Counted from the stretch's first letter, positions 24,125-36,275 are shown. The stretch: 64,000 nucleotides of DNA from Trichostrongylus colubriformis (GCA_963978905.1 OZ022259.1:23348068-23412067); one strand, 5' to 3'. The notes: a model not told the origin generated them from the sequence alone. Numbers and translations: made by a program.

Positions 24125-24944
24125 GGTTACATTAGAGAGACAAAAAACCAAAATGATCCAGTTTTTGATGACCTATCTGGGATGTAATCTGCTACGAAAC
24201 CCAAGAATCACTTCGCATAGCAATAGAGCCCTACATTGAGAGCTGACCATATTTCGCATGAAATATGTTCTCCTTCAATGAACAGGTAAGGTCCGAACAC
24301 CGAATATTTCCCGCGATAACACCAGTTTTCATAGGGAAAGATGATCTGCCCAGAAACTACAAAATCAGTAGCAAAAGTTTTCTTCCGTCTCATTTGAATT
24401 TTGAATGTTTCAAAACGGCGAACCACATTTTTCTTTGTGCAGCAATACTTGAAGAAAAGACCGTCCCGGGAATAACCATGTCAAAATCGCTTCTCAACAC
24501 TTTTTGGACTCCAAGGAGTTGGATTCTAGGATTTTCAGATGTCAGACATACGTTTTTCGAGGACTCAAGAGACCTCAATGAAATTGCTATTCCATGAATC
24601 AGGATGTCGGATAGGAGGAACTGGCGATGCCTCCCAATAGAGATGAACCTCAGCTAGAGCGAAAAAAAGAGAATAAAGCCCCAGCATTCTCCATGAATTG
24701 AAAATTCGAGCCCCTCAGTCCTAATTTTCGGTACATGGCTCAGATAAATGTCAAAAAATCCACAGATCATGGACGCAGAAGTGGCGGCAGTAGGTGTGGC
24801 CGTAGCCCAACGTATGATCAGGGATCAATCTTCAGTCAGTGTCACAGATTTCAATCAGGACCCCTCGTTGTTGTTATTCATTACCATATACATCTAAAAA
24901 TGAATTCTCTGGCTTCATCTTTCCGTTCCTAGATGTTAAAGAGT

Positions 24945-25170
24945 TGTCCACGAGATTTGAGCTCTTCTGTTACCCATATATTTATGTTGTCTGCTAATTA
25001 AGGGTCGCATGAAATTTTGACGACAATAAAAAAATAATCCGACTGGAATTGAGCTCCTCAAGTGCCCGACAGAATTGAGCGTCCGAGAGAGCGCGACCAC
25101 GAGGGCTGTAGGAGCAAAGAGACGACGGTCACGTAGTCAGGGATGCAGAGTGAGAAGCGAGTCAAAATCG
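24945..25170 (+). repeat. Half copy of MITE family B
   Basis: Contains CCCATATATTTATGTTG, a TAAGGGTCGCATG segment and the downstream GACGGTCACGTAGTCAGGGA-like block. It matches the left half of family B, and the same internal block lies at 56385-56470. No right end was found. Confidence 0.6.
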
Positions 25171-25998
25171 GCGCGAAAACTGATGCCCAGCTCTGCCTGC
25201 CGACGGCTGTTCAAATATTGTGGCGGACGTCAAACGTGCTGCTCTACTTTCAGTTTCTCGATTTATGCTTTGGGATGACTACGTGGACGGTTTCTTGAAG
25301 GTTGGCTTCATTCATTCACTTTCCAACACATTTCTTTTTCCCAATATCGGCTCACATCTCTACAAGAAACCATCTAGGATAGCAAAAATTGGAAAGAAAA
25401 AAACTTTGTTGAACATCAGTTACTTGGAAAGGACACACGCTCTCTTTTCATCAAGACAGATATCAGCTCAGACAATGGATGTTTTTTTAATTCTGTGAAT
25501 CACTAAAAAAGAGTTCTGCACCAAAAGTGCAGACATCCAGTAAATAATTGAAAAACAACGTGCTGACTGTGAAAATACATGATGAAAAAGTCTAATAAAA
25601 ATGGAAGTGACGAGTAGTAGAACCCCATTACTATAGAGTATTTCGTCCGAGTACTCTCTAGGAGGAAGCTTATCTGCCCTCATCCTCTCCTTGGATAGAA
25701 TACAAGATAAGATGGCCGGCCTTGCTGGGACTATGTCGATTCCTAGCCAATTTACAAATGACATGATATCCTTCCGTCTCCTTCCGATGCTCGAACCAGT
25801 AACTTGTGCTTCCAAACAAGCATGGGGTATCAAATGAGGGGCCGTGGAGTAATGAAGAGTAGTGTGTTTATAAATTACATCACGCGATAATCAGATTAGA
25901 AGACTTGTCGTCTTGGGGCTGTTGATATATCAAGTAACTGTTCAAATTTGGTTTTTTTGCATCGCCACGATCACAGCGCCACAACTGCTCAGGCCCAC

Positions 25999-26057
25999 GC
26001 TAACCACGCCCTTCTTGCTCAGCCAACCTACGAGAAGCTCATTTGGGCGTGGTTAGC
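25999..26057. repeat. 13-bp perfect inverted repeat
   Basis: GCTAACCACGCCC at 25999-26011 is mirrored exactly at 26045-26057 across a 33-nt spacer. Probably the ends of a tiny MITE or a fortuitous hairpin. Confidence 0.6.
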
Positions 26058-27262
26058 AGCACGAGTCTAGGACCGTGATGGCGTAGCGTAGCGGCTCAAA
26101 AGTGCACAACCCTGATTGTTACTCAAGCATCTACTGCCCAAGTAGGTGAATCGACTGATCTGATTATCGCCAAGGGTGCCCTGAAGGTGGTGGAGAGTAC
26201 GTTTCCCGAGCACGTCCGGTTTGATCTTGGCCACAAGTGAAAGTGGTTTTGCTGAAGAAAGCGGTAGTGGGGATGATTCAAAAATTGCTCGATTCGTAGA
26301 CAACAGTAGCGGAAAGGGATCATTAATCTGTTAGCTATGGAGTTGATTTTGTGCGGGGACGAGACTGCACGGATAGTTGGCTGAAAAACCAGACGAGAAG
26401 GAGCGGTGAAGAAAGCAAATAGGCTAGAGACGAATCGATGGAGAAAAGACCTTACAAGGCTTCGAAAGCGGAATGACTTTGTAACGTTCGGGTTTCATAA
26501 GAACGCATTCATACTTTGCGATGCCGGCGGCAGAGGTGGCTGCGCGTCTCTGCGTCTCCACCTGTGCCACACATATACTACGGAGGTATGATTTGCTTTC
26601 CATATCAGGAATGTTAGAAAGAAAATTTGACTTCGAAGTGATTTCACCGATCGAAAAGTGAATCTCATGTCTGTGAACGACCGCCGCACCCAGCCAACAC
26701 GTGTTTCTGATCGTTTCATTTTGAGAAATCGCGGAAGTTTTTGTGAAGGAAGTCTATTGTAATACAAACAATAAATGGGAAACATATGCGACCAATAAAT
26801 TCACCCCATGCAGCTGTGTTCATGAAAAACAACGTAAAATCTGAAGAAGTTAGCTTGCCGCACCATGAAGAGGTTCATAAGTATGCCCCTACCCGAATCG
26901 TACTTATATTCTGCTCAGAAAAAAAAAAGAGTTGAGTGGCCATTTTCTCGAAGAAGCGACTACTGTAGTCATTCCTAGTCAAAGAGACAGGAGGCAGAAA
27001 TCGGTGAGTAGCTCGCATATTGAATTTTTCACCGCAAGGCTCCGTTTTCAAGATTCATGTACCCTTTTTACCCCTATGTATTGTGATTAAAGTCATCATG
27101 CACGAAAGTTGCATGTGCACCACATAATAATTTTTGCTACAGTTTTCCCGAAATTTTCCGGATTTCAGCAGTACATAGTCCGTAGGGAGGGCTACAGTCC
27201 AGAGTTTGGCGCCCGTATTGATTTGCTTCCTACATCGCAACAGCGGTCATGTGACCGACGCT

Positions 27263-27552
27263 GATCTCGATCGTCGATTGGTCGAATTTTCGCGCGGCCG
27301 CCCGCGGCGAGCGGCGCGCGAAAATTCGACCAATCGACGATCGAGATCTCGTTTGAACTTTACGTTTGAACTTTATATGTTGAGACAGCAACAACAATAT
27401 AGGCGAACTTTCGAGGATTTAAAACTGCAAGCTTTGAAGGTTCATCATGGTACCATCCCATTGCGTCTTGAGCGGAATTCCAAACGACTCGTACTGACGG
27501 CGCCGCGAGTGCGACGCGGCGAAGCGAAAATTCGACCAATTGGCCTCACCCT
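27263..27552 (+). mobile_element. MITE family A copy with a fold-back left end
   Basis: A 34-bp perfect inverted repeat (27263-27296 and 27315-27348, 18-nt loop) contains the family's GATTGGTCGAATTTTCGCGC motif twice, head to head. Downstream come CAGCAACAACAATATAGGCG and the right end GCGAAAATTCGACCAATTGG. Compared with 36705-36945, the left terminal repeat is duplicated in inverted orientation. Confidence 0.7.
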
Positions 27553-27574
27553 TATGAAGGGATGTAACCCCGCC

Positions 27575-27665
27575 AGATTGTGATTTTCTCGCGTGAAGCT
27601 TTGCATGTGGCCCGTAGTGAACAAACACAGCATAACTGTATGGGAGAGAGAAAAACTCAGATTTT
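27575..27665 (-). repeat. Fragment of MITE family B (right end)
   Basis: TTTTCTCGCGTGAAGCTTTG, then GCATGTGGCCCGTAGTG and an ACATAA-like stretch, match the right halves of family B at 34258, 42105 and 43722. Only this end is present. Confidence 0.5.
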
Positions 27666-27959
27666 TTGTGGACCATTACTAGAGTGTGGTACGTTCAGGG
27701 CCAGAGGCATGCGTGCATATACAGGTTTATATTGGATTTGAAGACAACGACAACAAAAACATTAGCGGCTGCTGTGATCTGCAATATAATAAATAAATGC
27801 TGTGAAGGAGAGGGTGAGGTCATCATAGATAAGGTTAGAAGAACTAAAAAACGGGGAATTAGGGCCCATTTCTTGGTGAGGGATACCGCAGCGTGAACGG
27901 GTTTACGGCGTCTTTTTGAATCTTTCTCACTGATCAGCCTACACGTTTTCAGACATATA

Positions 27960-28584
27960 CAAGAAGTGCTAAAAAAGAGTAATTTTGCTCTCGGCTCACT
28001 TCCGCCAAGTATACAAAGGGTTAAAAAAGAGATAGTACTAGGGCAAAATATCCCTGAAATGTTCCTCTTCAAGAAGGAGCAAGCTGCGGCTCTCTACTTT
28101 CACCGCCATGATTATGGAGCCTTCAGTCGGCACAGTGGGGCTTTGGAGCACCTACGGCATCAGGGTTCGTCTCAAACAGCAAAGGCAGCTTCCGTGATGA
28201 ATTTCCCGTGGGGAGCCTTCCCAGGACTGACCCTTCGGTTCGTGGAAATCACAGAGCTCTCGCTGCTTGGACAACACTGCTATGATACGAGTAATATTTT
28301 CATGCCTCAAACCCGCCTCCAGAGGGGTTTCAGTGGTAATGGCACGTTTTGGCAGCAGGGCTGTGACGAAATCTCGGCTTTTGCTCTGTTAAGGTGACTT
28401 ATTATGTTCACTCGGAAGGAGCTCCCGATCCTGCTCGTGCACAAAGCTATCATGGAGTTTGGTGATAGTGTGAGGTGTGTTCCTGAATTCGGAGATGGGA
28501 CTACCTCGTCAGAATCTGGTGAAGCACGACTGATATAGGGTTGGAAGTGAAGGAGAAAAAGTGACCCTTTTTTGGCACCTCCTG
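27960..28584. mobile_element. TIR element family C, copy 2 (625 bp)
   Basis: Left end CAAGAAGTGCTA and right end, reversed, CAGGAGGTGCCA, flanked by TA at 27958-27959 and 28585-28586. The interior aligns with 5706-6438 (GGCAAAATAT-CC-GAAATGTTCCTC near both left ends). It is shorter because of internal deletions on the right side. Confidence 0.75.
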
Positions 28585-28589
28585 TACGG

Positions 28590-30365
28590 AATGAGAATTC
28601 TGATAGGTGAATAAAAAATAGGCAGATCATAATAAAAAACGATTAACAGATAAACAAAAATGGCATTTTGACGAATTTTGGCGCTGTTCTCGACAGCATG
28701 AATGTATGTAGGTGTGGTCCACCACAAGAGTGTGGGATGAGCTAACCGACATCGATCAACAATTATGAAAAGTGCGAACGGTTCAACGATGCGTACTACA
28801 TTTAATATTTTAGGTTGTAAGGAAAGTTTTGGCCGGTTTTTGAAATTTCAACTTCGAGAGATCATAACTCGGCTCAGAGTGCATCTTTTCTCACAGAGTG
28901 AGCACCATTAGATTCGCCACACTCTTGGCAACACTATGCATACCTAAACATCTCAATTTGATAAAGGGCTGATAATTTATATTGCGCGAAATGAAAAAAG
29001 TCGACTTCAAATCGCCACTCTTTCTGAACACACTGCTACTGAAGGAGCTGGCCAGATGTTTTGGGAAGTGGGGCATAGTTAGCGCTAGATCTGATGAACA
29101 TGATAGACGAGTAAGGGCCTCACCCTGCAACCGCTTCAATTAGTGGAAAAGGATTTGTGAAAAATGCGCTTGCGCATGACTGCCGTGAGGGGTCCCGCGG
29201 CACCCATTTTTTTGGATTTTTCCAAATCAAGGCCACTTGAGGTGGTCAGCTAAGGTTGCTTGTTGAGGGCCAATACTTGTGGATATCCCCTGCAAATATG
29301 GACGCTCATCGCCTTCTGCCGTTTTAGTTAAAGCGATTTGATCAATTGAAAATTCGAGCAGCTCGTCCTCATTTCTGCACTTCTGAAACCGGAGACAATG
29401 TGTTCCATCCAGTGATACACCCCCTCCTCTTGCAGTATTCACATTTGTGGTCACCTTCGCTGGGACTCGGCTAAACAAGAACTCTTGAAGTGAAGTCATC
29501 TTAAAAGTGCCATTTTCGCAGCACTTTAAAACTTCCCTAATAAATTGAAAACCTTGTGGCATTCCAAATAAAACATATATTCTGAAAGAGCAACTTTTTC
29601 TCTATCTAACGAGCACAATATGTCAGCTGATTCATGTTGACGCGCTCTGATATTTAAATTTATCTTGTGATTGCGAAAAAGCGGCCAGAACTTTCCTTAC
29701 AACCTAATATGATATCTGTTGACTTTGAAGGGACATGGGCGTACTGAGGGAAGTGCAAGTTGGTGGGCGAGTACAATTTGTGTTCATTCCATTAAAGGGG
29801 AAGTTTCTTGTTTATGATGAACTAGACCATGAGGAGTGTAGGTCACTTGAAGACAGTCGATGGAATAATTCGGTCATATGATCCCTTCAATCTTCAATGC
29901 TGACAGGTGGACGTTTTCACCACAAAACTCGACAGGTCGAGCATTACGCATTTCCGATCGATATCGCAACATCACGCTCATTAGGGAACACTTTGCTGTC
30001 ATACGTGTTGCTCTATACCTCAGACATTGCCCAGTTAATTTGACCTTGGAAGGCGGACCACAGCAAAAAAGGCGGAGTCTGTTGGAAGCGTGCCTCCTTT
30101 AGATCTCAGAGGCACGCCTTTCACCGAGAAATGTGCCTCACATAGTCTTATACCTCCGGTTTCATTTGGGTGATTCGAGAGATCCCCAGTACTCACACCC
30201 CCCCCCCCCTGACAAATGCCTCGTACATAGTCTGCGATTGAAACGTAGCCTTAGATTCAAGTGCTCAATACAAATATAATGCGAGGGTGCAACACAAAAA
30301 AAATCATGAAAAAACGTGTCCCCGAATGGAAAGGGATTTTTGGTTAAGAAAAATGAATAAACATA
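28590..30365. other. No gene recognised; C12 tract
   Basis: Open frames at 28891-29139 and 29227-29562 (minus) have plausible composition but no motif, splice partner or family resemblance. A run of 12 C lies at 30198-30209. Confidence 0.35.
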
Positions 30366-30369
30366 AGGA

Positions 30370-32685
30370 AGGGGTACAGTGGGAACTGCACGTTACAGTC
30401 TCACTGAAACTGAGGAACATCTTGCAGAAATGTGTACCAGTGTCAGGCCCAGGTTCACGAGCCGGCTGATGGAGAATCCCAGTCACAGCAACATGTATAG
30501 AGTCGCACAAAGAATTAGTAGTAAAGCTAGAACGTCATCCGGAAGTGGCGCGCAGAATCGTCGCCCGAGTTCTGTAGTCAGTACGCGAGAGCAACCGAGA
30601 GGTGAACAACCGCGGTCAAAGTTAGTTCGAGTCGGGACTCTTAATGTGGTATCTCTGACCGGCAAGTCCAAGGAGGTGGCTGACCCAATGAAACCGGAAG
30701 CATCCATGTTCTATGTCTCCAGGAAACACGTGTGAAAGGAGTTAAGGCATGGTAGAGCGGTGATGGAGTCAAACTCCTCTGTAAGGGAGGGGAAACCAAA
30801 CGAAACGACGTAGTCATAGCTGTAGTAGACTTCCTCAAAACTGTGCCTCTGCAAAGGACAGTATAAACGACCGAATCATGGCAAGGATAGACAAGAAGGA
30901 GGGGTACTGGATCATAATGACCGTCTACACACCTCACGCTAACTGCCCCGAAGTTGAGAAAGACGAGATTTATCTGAGCCTTGTTGTGGCCATCTAAACA
31001 GTCCCGAAAAATGACTACCTCACATTAGCTGGCTACGTGAATGGTCATGTCAGCAGTAACAGGAAAGGACCAGAGGGAGAGTGCACGGGGCAGGGGAATT
31101 GGGACAACGAAGCTGAGGGAAAGAGGGTGCTTGACCTGGCTACAGCCCATGACCAGGCTATGTGGAGTACGTTCTTCACAAAAAGGAAGACTCATAAGGT
31201 GACCTACAGCATCGGGAGGAGGCAAACGAGAATAGACCAAGTGCACCGTTTCTCAAAAGTGTTAAGGGCATCAAGGTTCTATCTGGTGAGAAGTGGTCTC
31301 TCCCGCGCGGGCGTTGCCTTAGAGCTTCCTAAGTAAGCAAACAAAGGTAAGAATCGAGCAGAGGACACGATGGTGTAAACTACACAGTATGGAGATGGAT
31401 GACTCAAAAAAAGGGTTATGAAGGCCGGTCTTTCAGACCCCTGCGGTTCGGCTCAGAAGACCTGGGAGGGCGGCCAAGGCAATATTACGGTACGCGAAAA
31501 AACACTGGGTGAAACTCGCGATGGCTTCAAAACAGGTAAAGCGGCGTGGTTCTGGAACAAGAAGGTCTAGTGAGTGGTGAGATGGAAGAAGAAAACATAC
31601 AAACGCCGGCAGAAACAAGGAGCCCAGAAGACCTCGCTACCTATATAAGTTGCAAGAGGCTTGACAAGGCAACCATAGCCAAGCCAAGTGAACGGAAATG
31701 GATGCTTTATACGAGAAATTAGAGAGCAGAGTGACGGAGAAGTTCGCCTCTAGACTGGCCTAAGCCACACATCGAGCCCCCCAAGACATCGGGCTAGTAA
31801 AGACCGTAAAGAGCAGCGGTCATCCTAAGGAGCCACCAGAGGTAGAAACGAGGTGGCAGGAAGACTTCAATGGGCTTCTGAACGAGAAGGTCCCCCGTAG
31901 CGAAGGCCCGGAGACTAGCTCGGACGAATCGACAGTTCCGCCTCATGTTAGGGAGGATGAAGACTGGGAAAGCGGTTAGTCCGGATGGAGTACCGATAGA
32001 TGCATGAAAGGCGCTGGTAGAGTGCGAGATAGAGTGGCTCACTCAATTCCTAAACACCGTTAAAGGAAGGATCCCAGATGGCTAGAGGACTAGTATTATA
32101 CGATCGTCCCATCTTCAAGCAGAAGGGTGACGTAATGGACTGCTCCAATTACCGCTGGATCAAGTTGACAGCACATACTATGAAGCTACACGAGCGGCTG
32201 ATCGATTACGGCTGAGAGAACTTACTCTCATCTTCCAGTAACAGTTCAGGTTCATGTCTGGAAAATCTACAACCGACGCCATCTTCATCGCCAAGCGGGT
32301 GATGGAGAAGTTAAAAGAAAAGCGATGACCATGTTATTTGGCGTTCCTCGACCCTGAGAAAGCCAGTCGCCCTGATAAGGGAATGTACGCCAGAGTCAAG
32401 GCATCGATAGGCACTCTGCACAGGCTGTCGAATGAAGTAGATATCACGGTAGGGGTACATCAATGATGGTGAAAGACCTGATCGAAGGACCGCGTAAGAT
32501 CATCCTGTACGCCGACAACATAGCTCATAGCTATGGTAGCGGACGGTAGAGAAGAACTTCAGGCAAAAGGCAGAGAATTGTCTCTGACTGAACGTCTCAA
32601 GAAGATTAAGTACATGAGCTTCTAAGAATGCCTAGAACCGATGGCGGACTGCCATGGAGAGACCATCGAAAGGGTAGAAGACTTG
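30370..32685 (+). pseudogene. Decayed RTE-like retrotransposon, 5' and RT part
   Basis: A second non-LTR family, distinct from the one at 14486. The endonuclease begins around 30625 (LVRVGTLNVVSLTGKSKEV) and continues through WIIMTVYTPHA, LAGYVNGHVSSNRKG and a block with KVTYSIGRRQTRIDQ near 31195. RT pieces follow: GKAVSPDGVPIDAWKALVE (about 31968), FRFMSGKSTTDAIFIAKRVM (about 32249), CYLAFLDPEKAS and ILYADNIA (about 32502). In the last, the second catalytic Asp of YADD has become Asn (32517-32519). Many stops and frameshifts break the frame. It stops at IERVEDL (32685), where an MSP-bearing segment intervenes, and resumes near 33211. Confidence 0.85.
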
Positions 32686-32696
32686 AATACACGTGT

Positions 32697-33076
32697 TCAA
32701 GGATTGTGTTCGATGGGAAGGTTCTTTCTTCGAACCATACATCTCCTTGGAACCATTCACGTCGGAATTGCTTCGCAGCTCCGTCAGGAGTGTTGCACCA
32801 TTCGACGGTGATACGGTCGTTGTTGGTGTCCTCTCGTCCGTAGTCGAACACGTCACAGGAGACAGTCATGAGGGTGGCCTCCTTAGGGTCGAGCACACCA
32901 CAGGCAGGATCGACACCAAGTCGTTTCATGTTGGTGGTCTTGATAGCCCATCCAATACGTCGGCCGGAAGCGTTGGTGATCTTGATGTGGTAGGTGTGTT
33001 TGTCGTCGTACGGCACGTTGAAGACGATCTTCGTGTTCGGCTGAGTGTTGATGTCGCTAGGAGGAACTGAGGCCAT
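32697..33076 (-). CDS. msp: Major sperm protein (MSP) gene copy, one frameshift
   Basis: MSP is the small cytoskeletal protein that drives crawling of nematode sperm and also signals oocyte maturation. It is an all-beta immunoglobulin-like fold that polymerises without nucleotides. From the ATG at 33076 the product begins [16 protein letters not shown] and shows family hallmarks: [45 protein letters not shown] and [17 protein letters not shown]. One nucleotide is missing next to 32739-32740, in the codon after GD. Past it, the other frame continues [13 protein letters not shown] and TGA (32699-32697), the canonical MSP ending. Allowing for the missing base, the length is 126 residues, normal for MSP. 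An in-frame ATG six codons upstream (33094) arises from a 12-bp direct repeat and is less likely to be the start. No intron is seen. The gene lies antisense inside a decayed retrotransposon. Confidence 0.9.
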
Positions 33077-33119
33077 TTCAGTTTGTCTTGCCATTTCAGT
33101 TCACCGTTTCTCGACATTC

Positions 33120-33175
33120 TATTCAACCATTATAACGCGCCGACTTAGCTGGGCCAAAACGTCTGAAGATAATTT
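33120..33175 (-). promoter_or_regulatory. Putative MSP core promoter (TATA-like box and GATA site)
   Basis: Upstream of the MSP start on the minus strand lie GTTATAATGG (33137-33128), a TATA-like box about 50 nt from the ATG, and TTATCT (33172-33167), the complement of AGATAA, about 35 nt further upstream. C. elegans msp genes are known to use compact promoters with a GATA-factor site. Functionality here is inferred from arrangement only. Confidence 0.4.
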
Positions 33176-33210
33176 GCGAATGTGTGTGCAATACAGGTTG
33201 CCTCCTCTTC

Positions 33211-33790
33211 TGGTACCTCTGTAGTGAGTGATCTAGGGGCTGATGGCACGGTAGACGAAGCGGTCAATGTCCGATCAAACGCGGCATGGATAAAATGGAG
33301 GAAACCTTCTGGAGTTCTGTGCGATCGACGGTGCTCTAGGGAGCTCAAGGGCAAAGTGTGTCGAGCGGTAGTAAGGCCCGAAATGCTGTACGGGAGCTCT
33401 TCGGCTCGTAACAAAGGAACATGGCAGACAAGTGCAGGCGGCTGAAATGAGAATGTTGAGATGGGCATGTGGATGGACGCGATTGGACAAGGTCAGGAAC
33501 GAGGACGTGAGAGCGATCATGCAGACGGCTCCTATCTAGCTGAAGTTGCGGGAGCAACGGCTTCGATGGTATGGACACATACTGAGAAGACCAGACAATC
33601 ATCCCACAGGGAAAGCATTAGAGTTCGGAGCACTGGAGAAGTGACCACTTGGAGCCCCAGAAAAGAGATGGAGGGACGTCATCAAAAACGTCCTCACCAA
33701 AGTGAACGCTACGGCGGATGATGTCTTGGACAAAAACAGGTGGCGTCTGGAAAGAAAAGATGACTCTGCGAGTACGCGGAATTATTGCTA
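33211..33790 (+). pseudogene. Decayed RTE-like retrotransposon, 3' part
   Basis: Continuation of the retrotransposon interrupted at 32685. VSDLGADGTVDEAVNVRSNA (about 33218) leads through WIKWRKPSGVLCDRRCSREL, VVRPEMLYGS, AAEMRMLRWACGWTRLDKVR (two pieces in shifted frames) and LRWYGHILRRPDNHPTGKAL, ending with RWRDVIKNVL and NRWRLERKDD. These are the usual C-terminal blocks of this RT family, after the YADD box. Several frameshifts separate the pieces. Joining to the upstream part is expected at VEDL / RYLGSDL. Confidence 0.8.
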
Positions 33791-33930
33791 GGTAAAAGAA
33801 GAAGAAAAAGGATCTCTTTGGGATCGTGATTATTGCGCCTGAACGTAGCACGTGGTTCGTAATGAACAGATTTATTATGATTTCGTGGAAGGAGCAAAAG
33901 CTCAAATTTCCAAGGACGATTCCTCTGAGC

Positions 33931-34358
33931 TTGAAGGAATCGTCAACGGAAAATGAGTTTCTGTGTTACCCATATATTTATGTTGCATTTGTCTAATATG
34001 GGCCGCATGCAAAGTTTTACGCGAAAAAAGGTGATTCGGCTAAGATACGGCACCGCAAGTTCTCGGTCGGGTGCGCGGGGCCTTCGAGCAAGTGCCCACC
34101 TCAACGTCCGCCGCGGTCGCAGACGCACTGTAGAAACAGAAAGTTACGTGAACAGTCGCACTGTCCATTCCCAACCGCGGTGGACGATGGGACGGGGCTT
34201 TTACTCGAAGGACCGCCCACCGAACGAGACATTGGAGAGCTGCATCTTAGCCGAATTCTCACTTTTTCGCGTGGAGGTTTGCATGCGGCCCTATTAGGCA
34301 TATGACATAAATACAAGAGTGACAAAAGAATTGATTTTCTCGTGGGCGATTCGGTTCG
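33931..34358. mobile_element. MITE family B, copy 1
   Basis: The left end is TTGAAGGAATCGTCAACGGA and the right end reads as a complementary sequence (CGTGGGCGATTCGGTT). Sub-terminal blocks ACCCATATATTTATGTTGCA (left) and CATATGACATAAATACAAG (right) mirror each other, as do GGGCCGCATGCAAAGTTTTA and GTTTGCATGCGGCCC. About 430 bp and non-coding. Other full copies lie at 41771, 43355 and 60877. Confidence 0.75.
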
Positions 34359-34359
34359 C

Positions 34360-36275
34360 ATTAAACTAACGGATGTCCCGAAATCAGCTGGGTCAAGTAG
34401 GAGAAAAATGGATTTTTTGGACAAGAAACATCCACGGTGACGTAACGGTACCCCAGTCGGTACTCTAGTGTTCATCTCCTATGTCCCTTGGATAAAGCAC
34501 TGCATTGCTCGAAGAAGTAAACACATCTGAGATTATTCGCTTTCCTGAATTCCTCCTCCAAAAGCAATAACCTCGTTCACTCCTTCCGGATGTTTTCGTA
34601 ATGCACGAATTTCAGCCTTCTATCAGCCTTGTCAGCCAAGAAATCCAAACAAAATCTCAATCTTTCGAGAAAAAAGGCACGATGAGTACACAGCATCCAA
34701 CAGATTTGGCAAAAGGGCCTGAGGGCAGGTACCTACATAGAGAGATCACGAGTTCCTTTCAAAGCAATCAACACGGTTCATACCCACAATTTGGGAAGGT
34801 GGGTACAAATTCCAACACCATGTTTGTTGTATTGCAGTGATTATCTGCTCGAAACCTTGAAATCGATCAATTTTCCTAGACTACTGACATCACAACATAA
34901 AGAGGGGAGCATATAGTACATAAATATGAAAACATGAGTGGCAAGCTGGGTTCAAAGGAGCCGGGTGTGGTCGGGAGAAGGAGGAAGATTGGAAGAAACA
35001 AACGTTTTGAAAGGAACGTTCGAGATAGAAAGCGAAACGGTAGATAAACCATATTCATAAGCTCGGTATTGTGGTCGCATTTCTTAGAACTGCTACATCA
35101 CCTTTCCGAAATGCTCGCTGTGGAAGATGTCATTTGTTGTCTCGTAGAGTGTATTCCATTCATTTATGATGATGTGAAATAAGTGGAACAAAAAAGCAGC
35201 AGCAATCAATGAAAGAATGAATGGAAGGATAAGCGAAATGGTAAGAAACAAGATACCCGTTGGAAAAAAATCCTTCAATTCATACTCGACGTCATAGTAA
35301 GGCGTCGGGTGTGCAATATGTGCAACCTAGCGTTACGTTAGATCTTACCGTAGGCCAAAATTGCCACCTCCCGGTGTCTTTGAATAAGATGCTTACAAAG
35401 ACAATTTATTAACATTGATCTCAGCGGATACTTTCACTGGAGGTTTTCCAAGATTTTCAATGGGTGTGCGAGGCTAATGTTTCGGCATCTTGGCCTTATA
35501 AAGGGCTTTGTTATTACCAAAAGTAACCCACTGATGATCCAAATTGCGCCTCGGTCGCAAAACATCAAGGCTCTGATGATGTGAAGATGCTCAGCTTCGA
35601 CACACAATATGGAAAATCTTGGAAAGGTTTTACTAGAGGTATCTACTGAGACCATCTAAGATCAATATTAAAGGAGAGTCGAACATGGAATAGGTTACTA
35701 TGTCCCATGTGAACAGCGGCAATAAGCAAACAAATAGCCGAGGAAGCCAAAAGCTCTCTCTCTGTGGAAAGCACAGAAGATACCATACTGGTGTCGTCAG
35801 GGATCACAGTGTTAGGATAAGTTACCTAGACCACTGTTACAGAAATCGAAGAAACTTTGGTGGATGCGTTTGCAGTGGCTGCGTTTAAGCCCTTGCACGC
35901 TACGGAATTTCTGCCCAGCCTCAAGGGCTCAAGAGCGCTCTACAAAATTTACGAGTAGTGAAGACAGCGGCGCTCATCGATTTGGAAAAAGCCTCTTTCC
36001 CGTGGGCAGTAATTCGGAGATAACGACAACCTTTTCGTGAACTTTTCCACGAACAGCTGTTGCACGATAGTATAAAAAGTGATAAAAACGTATACGAAAC
36101 TGCTGTGGAGCTATGAAGGTGACGCTGAGCGACTTTTTCACCCCCACCTTCAACATGAACGAATTCTCAGATGTTTGCACTCTAAATTCAAGTTCTCACT
36201 TCACAGGAGCGCTAAGCTCCACACTAGCCTTCTGCATTAATGAGACCAGAGCTTCGGAGCTTTATCTGCCCGAAA
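34360..36275. other. No gene recognised
   Basis: Several short open frames (for example 34601-34840 and 35700-35888 on plus) lack motifs. No strong splice-compatible series was found, and no repeat family seen elsewhere in the window was recognised. Confidence 0.35.

Noticed and set aside
27206..27583. 125-codon plus-strand open frame
   Set aside because: It crosses the family A MITE and its hairpin; the 'protein' is the translated terminal repeat and is not shared in frame by other copies.
33211..33790. Independent gene after the MSP locus
   Set aside because: Its blocks are the known C-terminal region of the same retrotransposon family and follow directly from the RT part that ends at 32685.
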